A stretch of DNA of 64,000 nt from Simmondsia chinensis. Its lineage: Eukaryota > Streptophyta > Magnoliopsida > Caryophyllales > Simmondsiaceae. The translations under genes and the position numbers were made by a program. The stretch is taken from the NCBI GenBank assembly GCA_018398585.1, contig JAGTTD010000005.1, positions 35,590,750 through 35,654,749 on the forward strand, written 5' to 3'. The notes beneath the pieces are model-generated. The model made no database searches. It was not told the DNA's origin and saw nothing but the letters and a program-made list of their open reading frames with translations. Each line of letters starts with the position of its first letter. The stretch's first letter is position 1. Shown one piece after another: positions 54,096 to 63,936 of this stretch.

Positions 54096-54854
54096 TTATC
54101 TTAACAAAACACAAAACCTAACCGAGTCCAAGCGAAGCTTGAACTTCCTGTTAGGTAGCAATTGAGTGAACATATCTGAGAGGTTATCAGCAATGCCAAA
54201 TGTCTTCTTCTCTGAATTGGCTCTTGACACATCTTCTGAAACAGCTACCTGCTGCTGAACTATGTTGCTTAACTTAAACTGAACTCCCTCTGGCTTACTC
54301 ACCTGATCTGAATCACAATCAACTGATGACATCTTTTGTGGAGACAATAACAAAGACTCATCAAACGTGACATCTCCACTCGTCAGAAATTGTTTGAAGC
54401 GAAAACCTTTCTGCTTCCCATAAAGGCCTTATTCATAGACTATCAGTCCTATAGACTGACCACACAAAGAGCCCCTCACACTGTGCTCAGACAGACCCCT
54501 ATCACCTGAATGATCCAATCTCAAACGTCCTGAATTTGTGATCTCTGGTTCTGTCAATAACAAGGATGATGAAGATGCTGCGACAGATCTAACAACTGTG
54601 AAACCGACAAGCTCATACAGAGTACCTATCCTTCTGCCTTTCATGACTGTCAAAGCACCCTTAACGACCTTCAAAACTCCACCTTCAGCTGTGTACCTGT
54701 ACCATTTAGACTCAAGAGTACCTAAAGAGATGAGATTCTTCTTCAAATCAGGAACATGGCGAACATCGTTCAAAACTCTGATAGTGTCATCGAACATCCT
54801 AAAACGAATTGTTCCTATACCCAGAACTTTGCATGGAGTATCATTACCCATCAA
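54096..54854 (-). pseudogene. Deleted pol remnant, element 2
   Basis: From protease end to gag-pre-integrase: LNDVRHVPDLKKNLISLGTL, VVKGALTVMKGRRIGTLYEL and GRLRLDHSGDRGLSEHS. A stop follows VYE. It continues KQKGFRFKQFLTSGDVTFDES, then KMSSVDCDSDQVSKPEGVQ, and ends with GIADNLSDMFTQLLPNRKF, the pol C terminus that normally follows RNase H. Integrase, RT and RNase H are absent. Confidence 0.88.
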
Positions 54855-54965
54855 AGCAACTCCACCTCGAACAAACTCGTACGTGGAAAACTAATCCCGA
54901 TTGGGACAGACATGATAGGAGCAACCCGAATCCAAAATCCAACTATCTCTCAAACTGGGCTGAGG

Positions 54966-55790
54966 TTAAGAGACAGATAGTAGATTACCATCAATCTCAT
55001 CATCCATAAAACTAGCTACTATGGATCTCTGGTCAGACATGTTATCTGCTTCAAGTTTTCTCTTAAGCTTGTAACAGTTTTTCTTAATATGCCCTTTCTT
55101 ATGACAATAGTTGCAGGTTAGGTCTTGATGCCTGGACTTAGACTTGTTTCCACTATGATCATACTCAGTTCTCCCTCTCACAAATAAACCACTACCTGAG
55201 TTATTAACAGAATCAGATAATTCTCTATCTACTCGTTCTTTACTCAGTAGGTTTCTCTTAACTTCATCAATAGATATGGTTTGTCTACCGCTATAAATCA
55301 TACTTTCAACAAAACCCTTATATGAAGTAGAGAGAGAACATAACAACAACATTGCCTGATCTTCATCCTTAGGAACATCACCTAATTCTTTCAAATCTTG
55401 AATAATTGAATTAAATTCATTGACATGATTCTTAAGTGACGTACCTTCTGACATACGAAACGTGAACAACCGACGTTTAACTGCGAGTTTGTTGGAGACG
55501 GACTTGAAACAGAGCATATCCTGTAATTTCTCCCACAATTCCTTAGCGGTCTTCACTTCTAGAACTTCTGTCAAAACGTCATCGGTAAGACACATCTGAA
55601 TTGCAGTGAGAGTCTTTTCGTCTAACTCCTCCCATTGTGCTTCTTTCAAATTCTCTGATTTCTTCTCTTTTCCATCTAAAGCTTTCTACAAGACACTTTG
55701 AGTCAAGAGGCCCTTAACGCGAACCTGCCATAAACTAAAGCTCCCTTGACCACCAAACTTCTCAACTTCGGATCTAATTGCGGACGTCAT
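54966..55790 (-). pseudogene. Gag of gag-only copia element 2
   Basis: ATG at 55790 begins MTSAIRSEVEKFGGQGSFSL. A TAG follows QSVL near 55686, and the frame then runs from about 55670 to a TAA at 54965: UBN2-like Gag (KELWEKLQDMLCFKSVSNK, EGTSLKNHVNEFNSII) and the zinc knuckle CNYCHKKGHIKKNC. After the TAA, SWILDSGCSYHVC keeps the protease site. Two nonsense codons separate it from the intact Gag of element 1. Confidence 0.9.
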
Positions 55791-55828
55791 AATATGAAAT
55801 CAAAATAAACAGGGCTCTGATACCAATT

Positions 55829-56409
55829 TGTGCAGAAAAATCTGGAACAAACTGATATTCTCTAATACCAATTTGTTAGGAAAATCTTGATGTGGAAGTG
55901 TAAACCCTAATCACTTGATTCGATTCAAATAATATGACTCACACAAATGAGAAGTAAACAAAATAGGTGAAAGAAAGAACAAACACGAACACACAAGGAT
56001 TTACGTGGAAACCCCTCTATAATCGAGAGGGGAGAAAACCACGGGCGGAGATGGAGATTCTTTATTAATACTTGAACGGAAGAATTACAACGATACTTTC
56101 TCTGAACGAGATCTATGAAAGAATTACAATCACTTTCTCTTAACTCTCGTAACACTTGAATATCTGAATTGGAGGAATTACGAAATCACCTCTCTCTTAG
56201 CCGTGACGGCGCCTCACTCTGAATTGGATACACAAAACCGAAACCCTAGCTCCATATATATAGGCTCGGGTATAAGGGGGTCCCGATCGATCGGCCCTCT
56301 AGCTGATCGATCGGTAGCTTCTCGGTTGCCAATACAAAAGTCTTCCAAAATCCTAGCTTACACACATGCCCTTTAACTAAAACAAGTAATTTGAGATATA
56401 ATCCTAACA
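55829..56409 (-). repeat. 5' LTR of gag-only copia element 2
   Basis: It is 581 bp and aligns with 53410-54019. It carries fewer GATCGATCGG words (about 56283 and a mutated one near 56303) than its partner; the segment with the last palindromes is deleted near 56350. The stem-loop CCCCTCT-ATAATCG-AGAGGGG at 56013 is perfect. Confidence 0.92.
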
Positions 56410-56599
56410 GTATCCATTGTGTATATTAACTTGTCCAGATATTTATTGATAAATGGCCAATTCTCATGGTACATATGTCGTATAATATAATAACTGGTTG
56501 TATACTATTGAAATTTATTCTTTCCTAATTTGTTATTAGTTACTCGGCCGAATATATACATGAAATATTTTTGACGCAGCTGCCTTGTGTTCAAACATG

Positions 56600-56830
56600 C
56601 CCAGCTGGGGCAATAAACAAGTCGAGCTGATTCAAGCTTGAAGGGTTCGGCATGTTTTGAGCTAGAGCCGAGCTGAATTGATTCGTTTGATTTATCGAGC
56701 TGAGTCCTAACCTAATGAAACTTGAACTTGTAGTTTAAACGAGCTTAAATGATTTTATCACAATACAATTTATTAGCTTAAATATGTCCAATTGAGCCTA
56801 GAAGAGCCAAACTCGTGACAAAAAATGAAT
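56600..56830. repeat. GAGCC-type MITE-like fragment
   Basis: Words GTCGAGCTGATTCAAGC, GAGCTAGAGCCGAGCTG and TTTATCGAGCTGAG place it in the GAGCC family. Its ends are missing. Confidence 0.5.
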
Positions 56831-56904
56831 GAAATGCTCTGTTGTTTTTTTTGCTTTTGCATCTTTATACTTTATGCCCTCTCTGTGTTGTTGTTTGTAT
56901 GCTT

Positions 56905-57035
56905 TTCAGGTTAAGGATTCTTGGACACAACCTCCTTTTAGGGTAGCACCCAAAGGGGTAAGGTTGTGTACATTCCACCCCTCTTGCACCTTGTAGCGGC
57001 GGGAGCCCTTAAAGCATTGGGTTTATTGTTGTAAA
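56905..57035 (+). mobile_element. TTG-tailed SINE body
   Basis: TTCAGGTTAAGGATTCTTGG, GGGTAGCACCCAAAGGGG, GGCGGGAGCCCTTAAAGCA and TTGGGTTTATTGTTG occur in family order. The head may extend left to about 56825 (CTTTTGCATC..GTATGC). Confidence 0.65.
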
Positions 57036-57557
57036 TTTAATCGTTAAAATATAATTATCTCTTATATTGAGAATTTTTTTTTTTTTTGAAATCAAAAGTA
57101 AAAAAGCCTATTTTTTAATGTTTGTTTTTCATTTCTGAAAAATCATAAGCTCAGAACTAGAAAGTGATACCAAATGTGCCTAGATCGAGAATGTGTTAAA
57201 GTTATAGTTTAGTTTATAGTTAAGTTAATGACGTAAAAATGAACGATCCAGTCATGTTTGATGTATGGGACGCATTACAAATCTACCTATTGACCTAAGT
57301 TAAACCCACTATGTAACCCAACTATTAAAAACAATGTTACCAACTTAACGAAAATTTTACGCTCGGACTAAATTGACTCAATGAAAATTGTACAATACAA
57401 TTAAAATTGCAATGATCAGATTGATACTGACGTAATGTCTAAAGATCCGACTTGCAACCTTAAACCTCAACAACGTGTGGCGAGGAGAATAGGATGTCTC
57501 TAACCTGTTGATCGTATCTAATCATGCCGAATTGAGAGGGATTGAGTAAAAGTCGTT

Positions 57558-57795
57558 AAAGCAACATTTCCAGTGCCCCAAGGGCTCCCGCCTAAGTAGG
57601 GTCGAGGGGTGGATGTACACAGTCTTCCCTCTTCAAGGTACCCTTAAGGGAGGCTGCTTCCGATAACCCCAACTTGAAGGGTACAACACGAGGACTTCCC
57701 TCGAGGTCACCTATCTTGGTACTACTCTCGCCCAAGCATGCTTAACCTTAGAGTTCTAATGAGATCCGATGCTGGCGTGTTGGTACCCTCTTAGG
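57558..57795 (-). mobile_element. 5S rRNA-headed SINE, minus strand
   Basis: Read on the minus strand: CCTAAGAGGGTACCAACACG, CCAGCATCGGATCTCATTAG, AGCATGCTTGGGCGAGAGTA, GATAGGTGACCTCGAGGGAA, CTCGTGTTGTACCC then the SINE body to GGCGGGAGCCCTTGGGGCA, CTGG. The TSD is TGAGTAAAAGTCGTT (57543-57557) and TGACTAAAACTCG|TT, the right copy being split by the LINE at 57809-60801. Confidence 0.85.
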
Positions 57796-57808
57796 TGACT
57801 AAAACTCG

Positions 57809-60801
57809 AGTTCATTTGCAACTTCTAGAGAAAGAAACAAGAGAGAGAAGCTCTGATAAGCGATTTCCGGGTGGTGGCGCGTGGCGGTTTCTCCTGTTTC
57901 TGCAGGGGGTTCTCGCCAGCGCGTGCGGCACCGTACATGCACGCTCTTTGCATCTCCGTGATCCCTGAAGCCCATAGAATCCCGTAAGCTACTCCAATCA
58001 CCATTTCCTATCTTTTTTTGAGGGCGTAAACACATGTAAGTGAGGGAGTCGAAGGTTGTGGATGATTCATGTAGGACGCACCATCTTGCTACCAAGATCC
58101 CATTTGTCCTCCTCTTGGTGCTTCTGGTTTTGATCCTTGAAGTGGTGGTGGTGGTGCTTGTGGCTAGCGGTGTCTTATTCTCTCTCCTAGCGCACATCTC
58201 GAAGTTCTTTGCAATGATCTCCTCCATGGATGCAATTTGGGTAATCTTCCCTCATTACTCATTTATTTGCTCCTAGTTAGTGCCAAATTTCTGTTTTGGT
58301 GCTTGTTTTGTGCTTTGTTTCACGTTTGGACCGGAGGTGTTATTTGCCCCTGTTTTTCGGTTGCACAGGGGTCGGGTTTTTGCTCGGTGGTGCTTCTGGC
58401 TTTTGATTGTTTGTTCAAGATTCTGGTTTTTCTTGACTTGCCTTTGCTCTTTGCATTGTTTTCTGAAGCTCCAATGTTGGATTTGCTAGTTTCGGTTGCT
58501 TCCCCTGTTTTTCGTGTGGGTCTGCTCTTGCGCTTACCATCTTTTTGTGCATAGGTTCTTAGTTTTCCAGTTTGAATCCTGCTGGTTGACCTTTATGTGC
58601 TGTTTTGGGAAGTTTTTTGGTGGGGTTTGTGCTCGATTTTGGTGGTGGTCGTGGTTATTTGGTGGTGGTTGGGATCTGGATCATTTTGGTGGTGGGTTGG
58701 GGGCCAGCGCGTTGGCGCGTGCAGATTGGTGGTGGTGGGTGGCTTCAACGGTGGGAGGGTTGGTGGCTGTGCTTGGTGGTTGGAGATGGTTGCTCGGTGG
58801 TTGGGTTGTTAGGTTGTTAGGTGGTTTGTTAAGGTGGTTAGAGATTCTTTTTTTCTCTCTTTTGGTAACTGCTATGGCATCAAGGGCTGTGCTTCGAGAT
58901 GATGACATGCTACCGAATTGGTTAACGAATGATTTTTGGGACAAGAGCTCGAGGGAGTCGTTTGAAGCTTGGCATGCCCGAATTAATGCCCCTCCAACAA
59001 GCACCCTCTCTTTTGTTCCTTCGAAATCTATCAATGACAAGGTCGTAGCAACCATATCTCGTGATGATGTAGCCCCGAGTTTTGCCAAATGGAGTCGATG
59101 CCTCACGGGTCGCTTTAGCGGAGGGTGAGTTGCAGTCTTGTGTTGTACTTCTATTGCCTCCTCTCTTTGGGGCTCAAAAGGGCTTGAATGTGTTAATCCC
59201 CTTCAAAATGGGCTATTTCTTTCGTTTTCGCTCTTATGATGACGCCCGTAAAGTTCTCCAAGGTGGCCCTTGGCACTTTAGAGGTCGTTATTTGGCCCTT
59301 CATCATTGGTTTCTTGATGACGTCACACCTCGGGTTGAACCTTCAACCCTTCCGATTTGGGTCCAAATTCATGGGCTACATGCGCCACTTTGGACAAGTA
59401 AGGCCTTAAGCTCAATCGCCAGTGGGGTGGGTCGCCCCCTCTATATGGACAAACCTACACTTGATGGGACTTCAATTCAATATGCTCGTGTATGCATGGA
59501 CATTGATGCTTGGAGCCCGCTGCCTAGTAATATGGAGGTTCACTTTGAGGATCTTCGAATCCCGATCACTTTCAAGTATGAAGGTTTGCCCCCTATATGC
59601 TCTAAGTGCTCGAATTTTGGTCACTCTTGTCCGGACTCTTCTCCTCGTCCACCGGTAGAGATCATTCATGGGCCTTACACCCATCATCGAGGGTGGCGAC
59701 GCAAAACGAACCATGGGCTCGGGAAAAACATGGAGGTAGATGGGATGGAAACACATGATTTTGGGCCTGAAAATATTGCTCAAGATAGTATTGGGCCAGC
59801 AAAACAAATTCAAAGCCCAAGGAGGTCACCCCTTGTGTCTTTTTCTGGAGGGCCCATGAGCCCAACCACACCTTTGGCCCAGCACGATGTTGGGCCTGTT
59901 GAAGCAGCTGGGGGTCACAGTTTGGGCTTGGGAGGCCCCGTTCGGGTAGCAGGGGGCACGCTGGCCCCTGCTACCATGGGCCTGAGAGGCCCTCAGCCCC
60001 GGCAGGGGGCGTGTGGCCCCCTGCTGGGCCTTCGGGCCCGGGTTGCTCAGGCCCACCCAGGCCTACCCGTGGGCTGGAAACCGTGGTGCTTCCAGCCCAT
60101 CCCGCCACTATTTCTCTTCCCGGGCTAATGCTACTGCTCCTGGTTCATTTCGGGATGCTTTGGATGCTGTCTCTTTCCTCGGACTCTCGGATTCCCCAGA
60201 CTCTTCGGGCTCTCGGTTTCATAGGACCTCCTCTGAATCTCATCCTGATGTCGCCTCTGATCGGTTCCGTGGTTGTCTAGTTCCTCCGAGGCTTTCTGAT
60301 TTCTGCATCTCTTCAGACCCTCATGACCCGCCAATATTAGCTTCGCCTATTCAGTGTTCCCTGAACTGCGAGGCTAATGTTCCGAGTCTTGCTCCTCTTA
60401 CCTGAGGTGCTAGTGTTGTGATGTATTCATCTACTGTTGACTCTTCTGACACTGGTTGGACCGATGCCTCCTCTCGTCGCTCGAGAAAGACTGAGCGTCG
60501 GATGACTCGAGCAGCTACTAAGGCTGCCGCTGCTGCTGCTTCTCTTGGGGATTGATTTCCCTTTCTTTTCTTTTCTTTTCTTTTTTCTTTTTCTTTTGTA
60601 TTTTATTTGTAGGAGGCTTTTCTCCTTCTCATTGGCCCTTTGGCCTTGTTTCTCCTTCTTGGTTTTGTTGTATGTGTTTTGCTTTGTTTTTGTCCCGCCT
60701 GACATGTAGGTTGTTTGGACTTGTTAGGGGTATGCCCCTATACACTTGTACTTTGCTCTTTTTGGTGATAAAAAATAAAAACGCCGACTTACCAAAAAAA
60801 A
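57809..60801 (+). mobile_element. LINE with DUF4283 ORF1 and no ORF2
   Basis: The perfect 12 bp TSD GACTAAAACTCG (57797-57808, 60802-60813) and a terminal A run bound a 2,993 bp insertion. A 1 kb 5' leader rich in TGGTGG words precedes ORF1 (58874-60555). The 3' UTR follows at once, with a CTTTT-rich start. No endonuclease or RT coding sequence is present. Confidence 0.9.
58874..60555 (+). pseudogene. LINE ORF1 with DUF4283 and zinc-knuckle region
   Basis: ATG 58874 begins MASRAVLRDDDMLPNWL. The DUF4283 core follows: FAKWSRCLTGRF, a +1 shift near 59110-59128, then ARKVLQGGPWHFRGRYLALH and PIWVQIHGLHAPLW. A zinc-knuckle-like ICSKCSNFGHSC follows, with the last Cys displaced relative to the usual CX2CX4HX4C. 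A proline/glycine-rich part comes next, a second shift near 60100, one TGA at 60403-60405 and an Ala-rich end (KAAAAAASLGD, TGA at 60553). It is a plant L1-type ORF1 protein, inactivated. Confidence 0.85.
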
Positions 60802-60855
60802 GACTAAAACTCGTTGATCCTTCAAATATTCAAGCAATAACCTAAAGAGTAGTTA

Positions 60856-61540
60856 TGTAATTTTATTCAACTCTTTCAATAAAACTTACAAAGATCAATT
60901 GATAACATAACATCTCATCTAAATTTATTCAATTAATCAAAAGCTTCTAACAAATAAATCATAATGTCTGTCTGTAGCCAATTAAACAAAGACTAATTCT
61001 AATATAATTCAAAAACAAAAACTGAATCTAGTATAACTCAAAGGGCCAGACTAATTATAATATAACTCAAAAATCCAAAAAATAACAATTAAAAAAAAAA
61101 AGATGGCTGCAAGTTCTAATAATTGAGTAAGAAATTAAGGAAAACCCTTAAAACCCTAATTAATTCTACCACTGGTTACGACCGAAATCTCCTTTCTCTC
61201 AACCCTAATGCAATTTCAGCCAATATCAGGCCCTGCTTTCTCCTTTTCTCATCCCAACGATTTATTTTCGTCCTCATTTGCATCAGATACATTGCATAAA
61301 AATTGACGGACCTGGCAATGAATAAATAACTCAAAAAAAAAAAAATATTTCTAAAAAGAGAGTCCTTGTCCCTTGTACCAAATTTGTCTCCATAAAATTG
61401 ACTTCGACGAATAAGTGGGAATAAATAGCTTGATCATAAGATATATATATATTTTTTGAACTTCCAGATGAATAAGTCAAGGAAAAAAAAAAAATTCTAT
61501 GATAGTAGAAAATTCCCTTTTCTTTTATTTTTACGACGAT
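60856..61540. other. No recognised feature
   Basis: AT-rich DNA with poly(A) runs. I see no ORF, terminal repeats or RNA gene. The words CTAATTATAATATAACTCAAA and CTAATTCTAATATAATTCAAA at 60990-61080 are a short local tandem repetition. Confidence 0.5.
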
Positions 61541-61544
61541 ATGA

Positions 61545-61680
61545 TGATAACAACAGATTCAGTGTCTCAAGGGTTTTCACATAAGCGAAATTTTGGAGAG
61601 GTGGATATATGCAATCTTACCCATTCAGGGTGTAACTTTGCCAAGAGGCCTTTTCTTTTATTTTTAAGAGCAGACCTATA
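61545..61680 (-). mobile_element. Degraded TTG-tailed SINE
   Basis: On the minus strand: AAGGCCTCTTGGCAAAG, CACCCTGAATGGG, TAAGATTGCATATATCCACC, AACCCTTGAGACACTGAATC, TGTTGTTATCATC. Order and spacing match the family body and tail. Confidence 0.5.
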
Positions 61681-62239
61681 ATTTTTTTTCTTTTTTTTGG
61701 GATTGTCTGCTTAAACAATTTCAATCAACTATTTAGGACTCCACATGTAAGTCTATTAAGTGAATTCTCATATTGGAGCTGTGACAAAAGAGATATCAAT
61801 ATATAAAATTACTGCATTAATGTCAATTGAATTTAGCATGGACCCTACATAGACTTATATGTAGATTTCGTATATGCTACAACTCCATAGGTCACTTCTA
61901 ATGGCCCGATGGAATTTTAACAAGACCCGTTACGAAGTGGTTGATAATTTAACTTGGAGGTCTTGACTTGTTACGAGTCCAAGAACCAGAGTGATAAATC
62001 TTTAGGCTTTGTTTTGTATAAATGCAAATTAGATTTTAAGAATGATTTTCTTCTTTTTTATTGTCTTGGACGCATGACCCAAAACGCTTTGTGGAATTCA
62101 TGTGTCCAGATCTGGATCAAATCGAAATGAACCAGATCAGATTATGAATCATTAAATGTATAACGTTGAATAATGACTGGACATATGAATGACTATACAT
62201 TCACTGGTTCGAATTTGTATAGAAATTATGTCATTCAAT

Positions 62240-62700
62240 TAGGGGTGTATTTGAGCCGAGCCAAGCCCAAATTGCCAGACTTGGCTCGTTAGCATTAAGC
62301 TCGGCTCGAAGGTTGTCGAGCTTTGAAAGTTCAAGCTTGGGCTCGGCTCGTTAAAAGCTCGAGCTCAACTCAGCTCGATCTAAGCACAATGAGCTTTAAA
62401 TTAAACTTTCAATATTTGGGCTCATTTAAGCTCGATACGGGCTCGTTTAAGCTCGGGCTCGGCTCATGTAGACTACAATTTGACTTCATTCGGCAATATT
62501 TAAACAAATATATTACACAAAGAAAGACCCGCTTAGGCTCGTTTTGGCTCGCGAGCCTACGAACTCGAGCTTCATTGGGCTTGGGCTGGGCTCAATATGC
62601 TAAATGAGTCGGCTCGGCTCGGATTGGCTCTGCTCAAGCTCAAAGCGAGCCGAGCTTTTCAAGTTTCTCGCAAGCTGGCTCGGCTCATTTACACCCCCAA
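62240..62700. mobile_element. hAT-like MITE, GAGCC-rich
   Basis: Ends TAGGGGTGTATTTGAGCC and GGCTCATTTACACCCCCA are inverted repeats. Flanks CATTCAAT (62232-62239) and GATTCAAT (62701-62708) may be the 8 bp TSD with one mismatch. The interior is dense in GAGCTCGG and GGCTCG words and has no gene. Confidence 0.7.
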
Positions 62701-63123
62701 GATTCAATCCTAATTTTTAGTCCTGTTGATAATATATATTTTAAAGTCTCCGATAATAATAAGTTCAATCAACTCAGACTAAAACGAGACCTGAATGAAT
62801 CAATCATCCATCTTCGGCCTTCTTTGATAACTCCTCTAGATGCTAGAATTCCTTTTCCAATAAGAGAATCTATTTTTTTAAACCGATACAATAAAAAAAT
62901 CATCGTATAATCTTAAAAAATATGGAAGTAAAGAAAGGGTCATAAATGTTAGAAAAGGTGACGCCGCAAGGGAGTCAAACACATGTGCGCTCTCACTTAT
63001 TGCTTCTTTCCGGATTTGTTGGGATCTTCTCATGCTCGCGGCACATACAATGACATGTACCTGACTTTTCTTACCTATTAATTAATACCATGATAAGGTG
63101 TATTAATTACCTTAAATCTATTA

Positions 63124-63342
63124 TTTAAGAGGATACCAATACGTAAGTAACGAATGCTATTAGAACTTTGAAGTTAAGCGTATTTGGACGAGAGTAGTGC
63201 CAAGATGAGTGACCTCATGGGAAGTCCTCGTGTTGTACCCCTCAGGTTGGGAGTTCTCGAAAACAACCTTTCTTCAGGGTAACACCCTGAAGAGGGAAAG
63301 ACTGCGTACATCCACCTCCCAAACCTTGCTGAGGCGGGGTTG
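63124..63342 (+). mobile_element. 5S rRNA-headed SINE, copy 4
   Basis: GAGGATACCAATACG, ATTAGAACTTTGAAGTTAAG, GTATTTGGACGAGAGTAGTG, GATGAGTGACCTCATGGGAA and CTCGTGTTGTACCCC form the 5S part. The body follows (TCAGGTTGGGAGTTCTCG..CACCCTGAAGAGGG) and stops at GAGGCGGGGTTG. The imperfect TSD is TAATTACCTTAAATCTATTA (63104-63123) and TAATTACTAAATATATTA (63343-63360). Confidence 0.82.
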
Positions 63343-63679
63343 TAATTACTAAATATATTAATTAAATGGAGAGAGAAAGAGAAAGTGTAGTTAAAAAGGA
63401 GTATTAATTGGAATACAGAATATACACAATAAAATAAAGAAGAATATTGTTGATAACCAGGTAATCGACTCTCCCACTTGGACATCAGCCACGTCACTGC
63501 CTAATCAGCAATTCTAGTCACTCTTAGGCTAATATAAATAAATAGTAGAGAGATTAAAGTTAGTCTGAAAATAAATGATGATAGATCTCTTGTTTTTCTC
63601 TCTCTTATTTTCTCTAATCCTCTGGTGTCCTCCTACGACAAAAGTCCCCATTTGGTTACTAAAGTCACAAAAAATTGCC

Positions 63680-63862
63680 CTTTCAGTCACCCAACTTAAA
63701 TTTTGGAAGTTTTAGTCACCCAACTCTTAAAAAGTTTCATTTAGTTACCGAAGTAATTTTAAATGAACAAGTTAGTCACCCAACTCAAATTTTGTAAAGT
63801 TTGGTCATATAACTCCTAATAAAAATCTTATTTAGTCACCCAAATAATTTAAAATTAATTAA
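63680..63862. repeat. Two-unit tandem repeat, ~88 bp
   Basis: Two adjacent units share TTAGTCACCCAACT, AAATTTT, AAGTTT and TTATTTAGTCACC words (63686-63773, 63774-63862). It is AT-rich and non-coding. Confidence 0.55.
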
Positions 63863-63885
63863 ATTCACTACTCAAGTAAAAAATA

Positions 63886-63936
63886 GACCTTGCTCATGTG
63901 CGAGCCCTTGTGGCACTGGGCCTGTTGTTGTTGTTG
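63886..63936 (+). mobile_element. Very short 5'-truncated SINE with TSD
   Basis: Only 51 bp of the tail (GTGCGAGCCCTTGTGGCA, CTGGGCC, TTG repeats) lies between two perfect 17 bp copies of TACTCAAGTAAAAAATA (63869-63885, 63937-63953). It shows that the 3' tail alone marks a full retroposition event. Confidence 0.92.

Larger units (their letters stand above)
53410..56409 (-). mobile_element. Gag-only copia element 2 (TR-GAG type)
   Basis: A perfect TSD GTATC (53405-53409, 56410-56414) and two LTRs bound it. The PBS at 55813-55825 is a perfect tRNA-iMet match. Its interior has the same order and the same two internal deletions as element 1 at 28.0-31.0 kb. It differs from element 1 by many substitutions and different LTR starts, so it is a separate insertion of the deleted form and not a recent segmental copy. 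Confidence 0.93.

Noticed and set aside
58496..58873. Trp/Gly-rich open frame upstream of the DUF4283 ORF1
   Set aside because: It is produced by TGGTGG-rich leader sequence; recognisable protein begins only at MASRAVLRDD (58874).
13930..63342. Cassandra-type TRIM as the source of the 5S sequences
   Set aside because: Cassandra carries 5S sequence within paired LTRs with PBS and PPT. Here each 5S part is followed by a TTG-type SINE body and there is no LTR partner.
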